Shown here piece after piece: positions 36,401 through 45,234 of a stretch of DNA of 64,000 nucleotides. Position 1 is the stretch's first letter, and the number at the start of each line of letters is the position of its first letter. The stretch is from JANQPD01 sp963715655 (lineage in GTDB: Bacteria > Bacteroidota > Bacteroidia > Flavobacteriales > Schleiferiaceae). The position numbers and the translations under genes are program-made. The DNA lies in assembly GCA_963715655.1 (NCBI GenBank), contig OY970262.1, forward strand, positions 558,001 through 622,000, read 5' to 3'. The notes beneath the pieces were generated by a model. The model had not been told where the DNA came from. It was given only the letters and a program-made list of their open reading frames with translations, and did no database searches.

Positions 36401-36605
36401 TCAAAAAATCATTTAAAGAAGTGGTTTTTAATTTACCTTTTTTGATTAATTGCATTTCCTCAAATCCTCTTTTTAAATTGCTTAAAATCTCCTCTTTTGT
36501 AGGTTCATCATCTGTTTCTATTTTTTTTACGTAATGCAGATTTTTAGCCAGTTCTAAGAAGTGGCTGTATTCCTTATCTGTGGTATATACGGTTACATGT
36601 CTCAT
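36390..36605 (-). CDS. Antitoxin-like protein of a decayed RelE-type module
   Basis: A 71-residue intact frame, MRHVTVYTTDKEYSHFLELAKNL at the N-terminus followed by an acidic linker and a C-terminal EEMQLIKKGKLKTTSLNDFLSEL, the shape of small Bacteroidota antitoxins that wrap a RelE/ParE toxin with their C-terminal tail. It overlaps the start of the ruined toxin gene at 36075-36400. With the toxin dead, it may persist as an anti-addiction relic or be on the way to loss. Confidence 0.65.
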   Translation of the reverse strand: MRHVTVYTTDKEYSHFLELAKNLHYVKKIETDDEPTKEEILSNLKRGFEEMQLIKKGKLKTTSLNDFLSEL

Positions 36606-37115
36606 ACTATTTTACTGTTTGAATATTTTATTCAAAAACGTTTGAAATTTATTTTTAGTAAGCGTCCTATCATTGATACGATGGACTACATTTTTATCTT
36701 CATCTTCCAGTTAAAAAATCCATTGCACTTTTTTATTAGCTGTTTTGCCTTACATTTTTCCAGATGTAGGAGTTTGGGCATCTTAAAAATGGTTAATCTC
36801 ATACACCGCCACACCAAAAAATTGAGCTACTCTATTCAACGCTTCTATAAAAAAATCTCTTTGCCTACTTTCAATTTTAGATTTTTATAAGCTTGCACGT
36901 TAGTCACCGAAAAGAGTTAGCTCTTTCGCCTTCTAATTCTTTTATCTCAACAATATTACTACGTTATCTGTGCCTAAAAGGCAAAATTAATCAAAAAGGA
37001 AAATATACTCCGCTTCCGCATCTTACGTTAAAAATCAAGTAAGTTAAAAAAATTACTTGAAAATTGTCTTGAACAAATACCAGTTAGCTACGCTGCTAAA
37101 AACAAAGAACCATTT
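36606..37115. other. Gap with decayed coding remnants
   Basis: No intact gene is seen in these 510 bases. On the minus strand 36783-36884 reads KSKIESRQRDFFIEALNRVAQFFGVAVYEINHF then stop, a protein-like C-terminal piece with a frameshift just before it. On the plus strand, open sequence without a start codon (LLENCLEQIPVSYAAKNKEPF) runs in frame into the gene at 37116. This looks like a graveyard of former accessory genes. Confidence 0.4.
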
Positions 37116-37400
37116 ATGGGAGCTGTAAATCGATTAGATAGCGTAGAATTGGTTTTAGTAACTACTAAATGGCGTAAAAATCCAACCTATCAATTTTGTT
37201 ATTTCCAAAAATCCGAAGCTGTAGATGGTGTGTCGGCTTACGTAACTTCGCCTGAGGACTTTAAAAACAGTACTTCCTATAAGTCTGCACTATTCCTAAA
37301 GTACAAGAAAAACAAACATTCTTTCTATAGAGCCAATTGCTTTCGTGAAAAACTTAAAAGGAATGAACGTTTGAGAAATGTTTTAGAACAAGAAATGTAA
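37116..37400 (+). CDS. Hypothetical protein, probably a gene fragment
   Basis: A 94-residue basic protein (VNRLDSVELVLVTTKWRKNPT...) with no recognised domain. The reading frame is open for at least 27 codons upstream of the ATG with plausible protein sequence but no start codon, so the annotated start may be secondary and the gene 5'-truncated. It ends 17 bp before a strong bidirectional terminator. It lies at the edge of the accessory stretch that begins near 34.7 kb. Confidence 0.4.
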   Translation: MGAVNRLDSVELVLVTTKWRKNPTYQFCYFQKSEAVDGVSAYVTSPEDFKNSTSYKSALFLKYKKNKHSFYRANCFREKLKRNERLRNVLEQEM

Positions 37401-37417
37401 ATAGCTACCCAAAAAAT

Positions 37418-37449
37418 AAAAGCCGCTCATTTTTAATAAGCGGCTTTTT
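37418..37449. terminator. Bidirectional hairpin terminator
   Basis: AAAAGCCGCT (37418-37427) pairs perfectly with AGCGGCTTTT (37439-37448) across an 11-base loop, with A and T runs on the two sides. It separates the convergent genes at 37116 and 37471. Confidence 0.93.
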
Positions 37450-37470
37450 AACAAAGTTTAAATCAAAAAT

Positions 37471-38232
37471 TTATTTCCATTCGGTAACCACCGTGGTAGA
37501 ACCTTGATTAATAAATACCAATTTATCTCCGGCAACGGTGCGCACGGCATAATTATAAGCGTTCGCCTGAATATAGCCGACACCAGTTTTTAAAGTGCCT
37601 AATTCGCTTGCACTAAAAGTTACGCTGTTACTACTTTTAGCCTGGGTTTTTAAAATACTTTTTCCATCGGCATCATATACCGCAAAAAGTAAAGAATCTG
37701 CATCACTAATATCAGTGTTTGCTTCGTTTAAATCAATACTAAAGGTAAGTCCTGCGCTACGGGTTACTTCACTATTAGCTCCGGTAAGCTTACCAATGCT
37801 TGGCAATTCACGTCCGTAGGTTTCTGTAAAACCTTTTACGTTGGCACCACCTTCTACGCCCCAGCTAATGGCACCGTCAAACTCAATACCCATTGGGTTG
37901 GTGGCCGATGGTGTAAATAAATAGTTATTGTTGTTATTAGTAAGTTCTGTTCCTTCGCAAGTTACCATGCCTGCTGCTTTAAAACCTCCGTTTCCATCAG
38001 GAAAATTGGCTAAAGCCAAGCCGGTTTGTATGGCAATAGAGCCTATTATTGGGTTTTCTTGAACCGTAGAAACGTTTAACGCAATTAATACCGCATCAGC
38101 ATTTGCCACTACTGCGGGAGTAGGTGGAGATGGGTTTCCTCCGCCTGTTGTTGGGTTTGTACCTGTGCCTGTTTCTTCTTCACAGCTTACCATTAGTAAA
38201 GCCATTAAAGGGAGCATCCATAATTTTTTCAT
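37471..38232 (-). CDS. Secreted lipoprotein of unknown function
   Basis: A 253-residue protein with a lipoprotein signal (MKKLWMLPLMALLMVSC, lipid-anchored Cys17), then a Thr/Gly/Pro-rich linker (TGTGTNPTTGGGNPSPPTP) and a beta-rich domain. The stretches VSTVQENPIIGSIAIQTG and GAISWGVEGGANVKGF resemble cadherin-like or SusE-type surface modules, but no family is certain. It is probably exported to the outer membrane. It converges on the accessory region across a terminator. Confidence 0.8.
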   Translation of the reverse strand: MKKLWMLPLMALLMVSCEEETGTGTNPTTGGGNPSPPTPAVVANADAVLIALNVSTVQENPIIGSIAIQTGLALANFPDGNGGFKAAGMVTCEGTELTNNNNNYLFTPSATNPMGIEFDGAISWGVEGGANVKGFTETYGRELPSIGKLTGANSEVTRSAGLTFSIDLNEANTDISDADSLLFAVYDADGKSILKTQAKSSNSVTFSASELGTLKTGVGYIQANAYNYAVRTVAGDKLVFINQGSTTVVTEWK

Positions 38233-38317
38233 CGTATTGAGTTTTAAAATTTAAGACTACAAATATGTGGCAATTGCTGGGGGGAGGCAATACGTCAAGT
38301 GCCGTATATTTTTTTTG

Positions 38318-38701
38318 CTATGGCGTAATAATGGTACGCACTACAAATCCGCTAAAAGCACCATTCATACTATATAAAAAGCGCTCTGCGGCTAATTTGG
38401 TTTTAAAATTGCCGGCTTGCACTTTGTATTCCGGACTTTCATACACCGTTTGCACTTTTATTTGTGGAAATTGACTTACAAAATTGGCTCGTTGTGCTTC
38501 ACACGCTTTTCGGTCGCCATTATAAATTTGTACGCGATATCCTTGCATTTTTTGCTTAGATGCCTCTTGGCGATAGTCGCTTTTGAGTTTTATTATGCCC
38601 GGTTCTTCCTGCAAAGTAAGCTTACCTGCCGGCTGAGATTGAGCATATAGCGTTGCTCCAAAAACCATTAAAAGAGAAGATATAAAGTGCTGTATTTTCA
38701 T
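38318..38701 (-). CDS. SPOR-domain protein
   Basis: A 127-residue exported protein: signal peptide MKIQHFISSLLMVFGATLYAQ, a short linker, then a SPOR domain (about residues 50-125: QGYRVQIYNGDRKACEAQR, VYESPEYKVQAGNFKTKLAAERFL). SPOR domains bind denuded peptidoglycan glycans at division sites. The ATG at 38701 gives a proper signal peptide; the frame to 38755 adds 18 unlikely residues. AATATTTG, one base off the -7 consensus, lies six bases upstream of this ATG. It is divergent from the respiratory operon. Confidence 0.88.
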   Translation of the reverse strand: MKIQHFISSLLMVFGATLYAQSQPAGKLTLQEEPGIIKLKSDYRQEASKQKMQGYRVQIYNGDRKACEAQRANFVSQFPQIKVQTVYESPEYKVQAGNFKTKLAAERFLYSMNGAFSGFVVRTIITP

Positions 38702-38828
38702 GCCTTGCAAATATTTTGGCGAAGGTACGTATTGCTTTGTAAACCCTAAAAACACTGCAAAATTTATTTAGAACCAATTTAAATTGATTTGTAATCGTGC
38801 CTATGCTTCTTTGAGCGGCTTTATATCA

Positions 38829-38836
38829 TAAATTTG
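38829..38836 (+). promoter_or_regulatory. -7 box (TAAATTTG) of the respiratory operon
   Basis: Exact TAnnTTTG match 44 bases before actA, with a TTTG at 38810-38813 that may serve as -33 element although the spacing (15 bases) is short. Probable promoter for actA to coxA. Confidence 0.55.
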
Positions 38837-38880
38837 CGCCCCAAAGCATACATGGCTATTATTATATAGGTATCAAAACA

Positions 38881-40116
38881 ATGAAAAACCGTTTTATCAA
38901 ACGATATTCTCAAGCGCTTATTTTACTGCTCTTTGCATTTGCAAGTTCTATGGCATTCGGTCAAGCCGAAATAGATGGAAACGCAGAAAATGGTAAAACG
39001 CTTTTTAACGCAAACTGTGCATCTTGTCATAAATTAGACAAAAAAGCTATTGGTCCCGCACTTGGCGATGTTACCGAAAGACGCTCAGTAGAGTGGCTTC
39101 AAAAGTGGATTGTGAATAATGCTGAGCTTCGCGCCAGCGGTGATGCAGAAGCTTTAGAAGTTTTTAATGAGTATAATGGTTCCATTATGCCTGCTTTCCC
39201 TGGTTTAAGTGAAAGTGATGTAATGGATATCCTTGCTTACACAGTGGCTGGTACTCCTCCACCTCTACCTCCCGAAAATCCAGATGCTCCAGTTGCTGCT
39301 GAAGATGACAATACTATTCCTCTTCTAGTTTTAGGTGGCATTTTAGCTTTCTTAGTATATCTTTTAGTAGTAGTTAAAAATACGTTAAAACGTGTGCAGG
39401 GTCAGCCTACCTCTAGCTTAGCAGAAGATGCTAATGTGATTACGCGTACTGCATTAAAGAACCCAAAAATTGTTACGTTACTAACTATTTTTATGGCTAT
39501 CGTGTTTTTCCAACAATTGTACATTGCACTTTCTGCGGTAAATGTTAGCGAAAATTACCAACCGGAGCAACCCATTGCTTTTTCACATAAAATTCACGCA
39601 GGTCAAAATCAAATTGATTGTAATTATTGCCACTACGGTGCGCGTAAAGGAAAGCATTCAAACATTCCATCCGCTGGCGTTTGTATGAATTGCCATGCAC
39701 AAATTCAAGAAGGTGCTGAAACAGGAACGGAAGAAATTGCAAAAATTTACGCAGCCGTTGGTTGGGATCCAGAAACGTTTCAATACATTGAAGACTACAA
39801 GGAGAAACCAATTAAATGGATTCGTATTCACAACTTACCTGATTTGGCGTATTTTAACCATTCGCAACACGTTACGGCTGGTCAAATAGCTTGTCAAACA
39901 TGCCATGGTCCTATACAGGAAATGGAAGAAGTATATCAATACTCTCCTTTAACCATGGGCTGGTGTATAAATTGCCACAGAGAAACACAAGTGCAGGTAA
40001 AAACAAACGACTACTACACAGAAATGCACGCAAAGCTGAAAGAGAAGTATGGTGAAGATGCACAAATTACCGTAGAAATGATTGGTGGTTTGGAGTGTGG
40101 AAAATGTCACTATTAA
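38881..40116 (+). CDS. actA: Alternative complex III subunit A, multiheme cytochrome c
   Basis: ActA is the periplasmic electron wire of alternative complex III, which oxidises menaquinol. The 411-residue protein has a signal peptide ending AFGQ, a monoheme cytochrome c domain (CASCH near residue 46), a proline-rich linker, one membrane helix (about 143-163), a second hydrophobic segment (about 197-217), and a C-terminal part with five more CxxCH motifs: CNYCH (about 247), CMNCH (268), CQTCH (338), CINCH (362) and CGKCH (406). Six heme motifs is one more than in the classic pentaheme ActA. First gene of an eight-gene operon. Confidence 0.95.
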   Translation: MKNRFIKRYSQALILLLFAFASSMAFGQAEIDGNAENGKTLFNANCASCHKLDKKAIGPALGDVTERRSVEWLQKWIVNNAELRASGDAEALEVFNEYNGSIMPAFPGLSESDVMDILAYTVAGTPPPLPPENPDAPVAAEDDNTIPLLVLGGILAFLVYLLVVVKNTLKRVQGQPTSSLAEDANVITRTALKNPKIVTLLTIFMAIVFFQQLYIALSAVNVSENYQPEQPIAFSHKIHAGQNQIDCNYCHYGARKGKHSNIPSAGVCMNCHAQIQEGAETGTEEIAKIYAAVGWDPETFQYIEDYKEKPIKWIRIHNLPDLAYFNHSQHVTAGQIACQTCHGPIQEMEEVYQYSPLTMGWCINCHRETQVQVKTNDYYTEMHAKLKEKYGEDAQITVEMIGGLECGKCHY

Positions 40117-40140
40117 TCAAGATTTATTCTTACCGAGATA

Positions 40141-43100
40141 ATGGCTGAAACAAAAAAATATTGGAAAGGAATTGCGGAGATTGAGCAACCCGAGCTTACA
40201 GCTAAGCTTGCGGCTAATGAATTCTCTGAAGTTTCAACTGAAGATTTTTTAGGAAATAAAGAAGTGCTTTCAGAAACTTCTACCACGCGTAGAGATTTCT
40301 TGAAATACATGGGTTTTTCTACCGCTGCGGCTACTTTAGCTGCGTGTGAAGCTCCTATTGTAGAGTCTATTCCTTACGTGGTTGCACCGGAAGAAGTAAT
40401 TCCGGGTATTCCTGATTACTACGCTACTTCCTTTTTTGATGGACACGATTATGCGTCTATCATAATAAAAACAAGAGAAGGCCGCCCTATTAAGGTGGAA
40501 AACAATACCGAAGCAAAAATTAATGGCGGTGCAAATGCACGCGTACACGCTTCTGTATTAAACTTATATGATGCCACCCGTTTGCAAGCGCCTTTAATGA
40601 AAGGAGAATTAGCAAATTGGAGTGATTTTGATGCTTCGCTTAAAGCGGATATGGCTAAAGTGGGTGGTAAGCAAGTGGTGTTTTTAACCGCTAGTGTTTT
40701 AAGCCCTACACAAAAGAAATTAATTAAAGAATTTGGTGCTAACTACAGCAATTTTAAGCATGTAGTAATGGATCCTTTTTCTTACTCAGGTAAATTAGAT
40801 GCTATTGCTGCGGCAAAAGGAAAGCGTGCTTTACCGATGTACAATTTTCAAAAGGCTGATGTAATTGTAAGCGTTGGTGCTGACTTTTTAGGCGATTGGA
40901 TTGGCCAAAGCGTTGGTGGAGATTATGCCAAACGCAGAAAACCGGGTAAGGACATGTCGCGCCACATTCAATTTGAGGCCAATATGTCTTTAACAGGAGC
41001 TAGTGCTGATAAGCGTCATAAAATCCGCGCAAGCGATATGGGTGCAACGTTGGTTGCTTTGCACAACGAAATTGCCGGAATGAAAGGCGGTGCAAAATTA
41101 GCCGGAGGAAGCAGTACACCACAAATAAAAGCAGCTGCTAAAGAATTAGTAGAAGCAGGTGGTAATGGTTTGGTAGTGAGCGGCTCTAACAATATGGATA
41201 TTGAAGCTGTAACTATTGCTATCAACGATATGTTGGGTAATAGTTCAGTGGTAGATTACAGCAACAGAACATATTTCCGCCAAGGAAATGATGCAGCGGT
41301 AAACCAATTGGTGGCAGATATGAATGCCGGTGCCGTTGGTGCGTTGCTTATTGATAACATAAATCCGGCTTACGTGATGGCCGGGAATGAGAAATTAATG
41401 GCCGGCATGAAAAAAGTGCCGACTACCGTTTACTTTTCAGAACGCAATGATGAAACTGCTGCACTTTGTGGCTACGTTTCTGCTAAGCATAATTACTTAG
41501 AAAGTTGGGGCGATGCAAAACCGGCTGATGGTATGTACAGTTTGCAACAGCCTGTAATTCGTCCTTTGTTTGATACCCGTCAAATGGAAGAATGCTTATT
41601 AATATGGATGGGTAAATCTCCCAATTATTACGACTATTTATCAAACAATTGGAACACTGGCGTATTAGCTACCGGCCGTTGGGATAAAGCGTTGCAAGAT
41701 GGTGTATATACAGCTTCTGCAATGAGTGCTGCAACAATGACTACCGGAGAAGCTGATGAACCAAATTTTATTGAAAAATTATTTGGTGCAGAGGAAGCTA
41801 CCGAAACAACTGCTTCCGCAGGTGCTTTTAGTCCTTCTGCTTCCGCAGGAAGATTAATTGGCATGAAGGGTAGTGGTTTTGATTTAAGCTTTTATAGAAA
41901 AACCGGTTTAGGTGTAGGTAATTTATCTAACAACCCTTGGTTGCAGGAATTACCTGATCCTATTACGCGTGTTACATGGGATAATTATATTACCATAAGT
42001 GCAGCAGATGCACTAGAGAATGATTTAACAAATTGGGCTGAATCTAATGGAGCCTTAAACGGAAGCATGGTAAATGTTACGGTTAATGGCAAAACATTAG
42101 AAAATGTACCGGTACTTATACAACCGGGGCAAGCACAAGGTACACTTGGTTTGGCGGTAGGTTATGGTAGAAATAGTGGAGGTAAAGTTTCGGATGCTAT
42201 TGGTGTAAACGCTTATAAGTTAATGAGCGATGAGCATAGCGTAACGGGCGTGAGCATTTCTAAATCAGAAGGGCATCATGAGTTTGCTTGCTCGCAATTA
42301 GCGCACACCATGATGGGGCGTAAAATTGTAAACGAAACTAATTTAGATACCTACCTTAATGGCAATCACGAAAAGTGGAACAAGAAGGTGGTTTTTGAAA
42401 CATTTCAAGGCCCATTAGGCGCTAAAGAAACCAATCTTTGGGATGATTTTGATCATGAAACCGGTCACATGTGGAATATGTCTATTGACTTAAACCTATG
42501 TAATGGTTGTGGTGCTTGTGTTATTGCTTGTCACTCAGAAAATAACGTACCTGTAGTTGGTAAGCAGGAAATGCGTGTGAATAGAAACATGCATTGGTTG
42601 CGTATTGACCGCTACTATAGTTCAGATATGAACGAAGAAGTAGCCGAAGAAGAAGGTTATGAAGGACTTGGCTTTATAGGCAAAGGTGTTATTGATAAGT
42701 TCCACGAAATGGAAACACCTTCTTCAAGCCCTGAAGTAGTATTTCAACCGGTAATGTGCCAACATTGTAACCACGCACCTTGCGAAACGGTTTGCCCGGT
42801 GGCTGCTACTACGCACTCTTCAGAAGGCTTAAACCACATGACGTATAACCGTTGTATTGGTACTAGATATTGTGCAAACAACTGTCCTTATAAAGTACGT
42901 AGGTTTAACTGGTTCTTGTATCATGACAATGAAAAGAAATTTGGTGTAAATTATTCTATGAATGATGATTTGGGCCGCATGGTATTAAACCCTGATGTAA
43001 CCGTGCGTTCACGTGGGGTTATGGAAAAATGTTCTATGTGTATTCAACGTACGCAATCCGGTAAATTAGCAGCCAAACGCAAAGGTGTTATGTTAAAAGA

Positions 43101-43287
43101 TGGCGACATTAAAACCGCTTGCCAACAGGCTTGTGATACTGGTGCCATTGTATTTGGAGATGTAAATGATAAAAAGAGTGATGTTTTTGCGCTTAAGCAA
43201 GATACGCGGATGTATCACTTATTAGAAGAAGTAGGCACGCAGCCTTCGGTATTCTATCAAACTAAAGTAAGAAACAACAGAGCTTAA
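40141..43287 (+). CDS. actB: Alternative complex III subunit B, molybdopterin-like/iron-sulfur protein
   Basis: The 1048-residue periplasmic subunit joins an N-terminal domain related to molybdopterin oxidoreductases (without cofactor in this family) with a C-terminal ferredoxin domain. A Tat-like motif TRRDFLKYMG lies at about residues 49-58 after an unusual 48-residue leader, followed by a lipobox-like LAAC (Cys69), so the mature protein may be lipid-anchored. Fe-S motifs: CNGCGACVIAC (near 786), CQHCNHAPCETVCP, CIGTRYCANNCPYK and CSMC...CQQAC, enough for four clusters. It starts 24 bp after actA. Confidence 0.95.
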   Translation: MAETKKYWKGIAEIEQPELTAKLAANEFSEVSTEDFLGNKEVLSETSTTRRDFLKYMGFSTAAATLAACEAPIVESIPYVVAPEEVIPGIPDYYATSFFDGHDYASIIIKTREGRPIKVENNTEAKINGGANARVHASVLNLYDATRLQAPLMKGELANWSDFDASLKADMAKVGGKQVVFLTASVLSPTQKKLIKEFGANYSNFKHVVMDPFSYSGKLDAIAAAKGKRALPMYNFQKADVIVSVGADFLGDWIGQSVGGDYAKRRKPGKDMSRHIQFEANMSLTGASADKRHKIRASDMGATLVALHNEIAGMKGGAKLAGGSSTPQIKAAAKELVEAGGNGLVVSGSNNMDIEAVTIAINDMLGNSSVVDYSNRTYFRQGNDAAVNQLVADMNAGAVGALLIDNINPAYVMAGNEKLMAGMKKVPTTVYFSERNDETAALCGYVSAKHNYLESWGDAKPADGMYSLQQPVIRPLFDTRQMEECLLIWMGKSPNYYDYLSNNWNTGVLATGRWDKALQDGVYTASAMSAATMTTGEADEPNFIEKLFGAEEATETTASAGAFSPSASAGRLIGMKGSGFDLSFYRKTGLGVGNLSNNPWLQELPDPITRVTWDNYITISAADALENDLTNWAESNGALNGSMVNVTVNGKTLENVPVLIQPGQAQGTLGLAVGYGRNSGGKVSDAIGVNAYKLMSDEHSVTGVSISKSEGHHEFACSQLAHTMMGRKIVNETNLDTYLNGNHEKWNKKVVFETFQGPLGAKETNLWDDFDHETGHMWNMSIDLNLCNGCGACVIACHSENNVPVVGKQEMRVNRNMHWLRIDRYYSSDMNEEVAEEEGYEGLGFIGKGVIDKFHEMETPSSSPEVVFQPVMCQHCNHAPCETVCPVAATTHSSEGLNHMTYNRCIGTRYCANNCPYKVRRFNWFLYHDNEKKFGVNYSMNDDLGRMVLNPDVTVRSRGVMEKCSMCIQRTQSGKLAAKRKGVMLKDGDIKTACQQACDTGAIVFGDVNDKKSDVFALKQDTRMYHLLEEVGTQPSVFYQTKVRNNRA

Positions 43288-43309
43288 TAAATAAACCAGA
43301 AAGTAACGC

Positions 43310-44701
43310 ATGCATTACGAAGCTCCCGTTAGAGAACCCTTAATTATTGGCGACAAAAGCTACCACGATATTACCGTGGATGTGGCTCGCCCGGTAGAAA
43401 CTTTTGCTCCCCGCTCATGGTGGATCGTATTTTCCCTTTCGCTTATAGCCTTTTTATGGGGTATAGGCTGTATTTTATATACAATAGGCACCGGTATTGG
43501 TGTGTGGGGACTTAACAATACGGTAGATTGGGCTTGGGATATTACCAACTTTGTATGGTGGGTAGGTATTGGCCACGCTGGTACGCTTATTTCCGCTGTA
43601 CTTTTATTGTTCCGCCAAAAGTGGCGTATGTCCATCAACCGTTCTGCGGAAGCAATGACAATTTTCTCCGTTATACAAGCCGCCATCTTTCCGGGTATTC
43701 ACATGGGGCGTATTTGGTTGGCCTATTTTGTGTTTCCTATTCCAAACCAGTTTGGTTCGCTTTGGGTAAATTTCAACTCACCACTCTTGTGGGATGTATT
43801 TGCAATTTCAACGTATTTCTCTGTATCCGTAGTTTTTTGGTATGTAGGACTTATTCCTGATTTTGCCATGATTAGAGATAGAGCTATCCGTCCGGTTACT
43901 AAGCATATTTATAAAATCTTAAGTTTTGGATGGGGTGGTAAAGCAAAACAATGGCAACGCTTTGAAGAAGTTTCTTTAGTATTAGCCGGTTTAGCAACGC
44001 CTTTGGTACTTTCAGTGCACACTATTGTATCTATGGATTTTGCCACTTCCGTAATACCGGGTTGGCACACCACTATTTTTCCTCCATACTTTGTGGCGGG
44101 TGCAATTTTCTCAGGCTTTGCCATGGTAAACACTTTGTTGATTATTGTACGTAAGATGTTTAAAATGGAAGATTACATCACCATTCAGCATATAGAAATG
44201 ATGAACATTATAATTATGCTTACCGGTTCTATTGTAGGGGTAGCGTATATTACAGAATTGTTTATCGCTTGGTATTCTGGAGTGGAGTATGAGCAATATG
44301 CGTTTTTAAACAGGGCAACAGGGCCTTATTGGTGGGCATACTTAGGTATGATGACGTGCAACGTATTTAGTCCGCAATTTATGTGGTTTAAAAAGCTGCG
44401 TACGAGTTTAATATTTAGTTTCGTTATTTCTATTGTGGTAAACATCGGGATGTGGTTTGAGCGTTTTGTAATTATTGTAACGTCCTTACATCGCGATTAC
44501 TTACCATCTTCTTGGAGTATGTTTTCCCCAACGTTTGTTGACATTGGTATTTTTATCGGAACCATCGGTTTCTTCTTTGTATTATTCTTACTATATGCAC
44601 GTACCTTCCCGGTAATTGCACAAGCAGAATTAAAAACAATCTTGAAATCATCTGGCGAGAATTATAAAAAATTACACGAATCGCATGAGCATGGCCACTA
44701 A
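43310..44701 (+). CDS. actC: Alternative complex III subunit C, NrfD-like
   Basis: A 463-residue inner-membrane protein of the NrfD/PsrC family with about ten helices, which forms the menaquinol-binding core with ActF. Recognisable segments are WWVGIGHAGTLISAVLLLFRQKWRMSINR, IFPGIHMGRIWLAYF and SVHTIVSMDFATSVIPGWHTTIFPPYF. It starts 22 bp after actB and overlaps actD. Conserved His and acidic residues in helices 3-6 are expected to take part in quinol oxidation. Confidence 0.95.
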   Translation: MHYEAPVREPLIIGDKSYHDITVDVARPVETFAPRSWWIVFSLSLIAFLWGIGCILYTIGTGIGVWGLNNTVDWAWDITNFVWWVGIGHAGTLISAVLLLFRQKWRMSINRSAEAMTIFSVIQAAIFPGIHMGRIWLAYFVFPIPNQFGSLWVNFNSPLLWDVFAISTYFSVSVVFWYVGLIPDFAMIRDRAIRPVTKHIYKILSFGWGGKAKQWQRFEEVSLVLAGLATPLVLSVHTIVSMDFATSVIPGWHTTIFPPYFVAGAIFSGFAMVNTLLIIVRKMFKMEDYITIQHIEMMNIIIMLTGSIVGVAYITELFIAWYSGVEYEQYAFLNRATGPYWWAYLGMMTCNVFSPQFMWFKKLRTSLIFSFVISIVVNIGMWFERFVIIVTSLHRDYLPSSWSMFSPTFVDIGIFIGTIGFFFVLFLLYARTFPVIAQAELKTILKSSGENYKKLHESHEHGH

Positions 44702-45218
44702 TCATAAAGTAATCATCAACGCCCTTTACGATGATGATGATGTGCTGCTAAAGGGCGTAAAGCAGGTAAAAGCAGTCGGATACGAGATTGAGGAAGTTTA
44801 TACTCCTTTTCCCGTGCACGGACTAGACCATGCTATGGGTTTAAAAAGAACACGTATTGCCATTGCGGCATTTATGTACGGTGTGCTTGGTTTAAGTACC
44901 GCTATTGCCATGACATACGGCATGATGATAGTAGATTGGCCAATGAACATTGGGGGTAAACCTAGTTTTACATGGGCAGAGAATATGCCGGCTTTTGTGC
45001 CCATCATGTTTGAACTTACCGTTTTCTTTGCCGCGCATTTAATGGTTTGGACGTTCTTTATCCGTAATGATATTTATCCGGGTAGAGCCATTCAAAACCC
45101 CGACCCACGCACCACAGACGATAAGTTTTTGATGCAAGTGGAATTGAAAGGAGAAAGAGAAACGTTGATGACTCTGCTTAAAGAAAGTGGAGCAATAGAA
45201 ATTAGTGAGAAAAAATAA
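44685..45218 (+). CDS. actD: Alternative complex III subunit D (DUF3341)
   Basis: A 177-residue protein with an N-terminal cytoplasmic domain (VIINALYDDDDVLLKGVKQVK...YEIEEVYTPFPVHGLD) and two membrane helices (about 58-80 and 104-126), the DUF3341 layout of ActD. Its start overlaps the end of actC by 17 bases; an ATG two codons later (44691) is an equal alternative. ActD is thought to stabilise the complex rather than carry electrons. Confidence 0.93.
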   Translation: MSMATNHKVIINALYDDDDVLLKGVKQVKAVGYEIEEVYTPFPVHGLDHAMGLKRTRIAIAAFMYGVLGLSTAIAMTYGMMIVDWPMNIGGKPSFTWAENMPAFVPIMFELTVFFAAHLMVWTFFIRNDIYPGRAIQNPDPRTTDDKFLMQVELKGERETLMTLLKESGAIEISEKK

Positions 45219-45234
45219 TAGCGAAGCAATTACA

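Noticed and set aside
36561..36890. 109-codon plus-strand frame over the antitoxin gene
   Set aside because: Overlaps the antitoxin coding strand and reads as AT-rich Phe/Ile/His low-complexity sequence.
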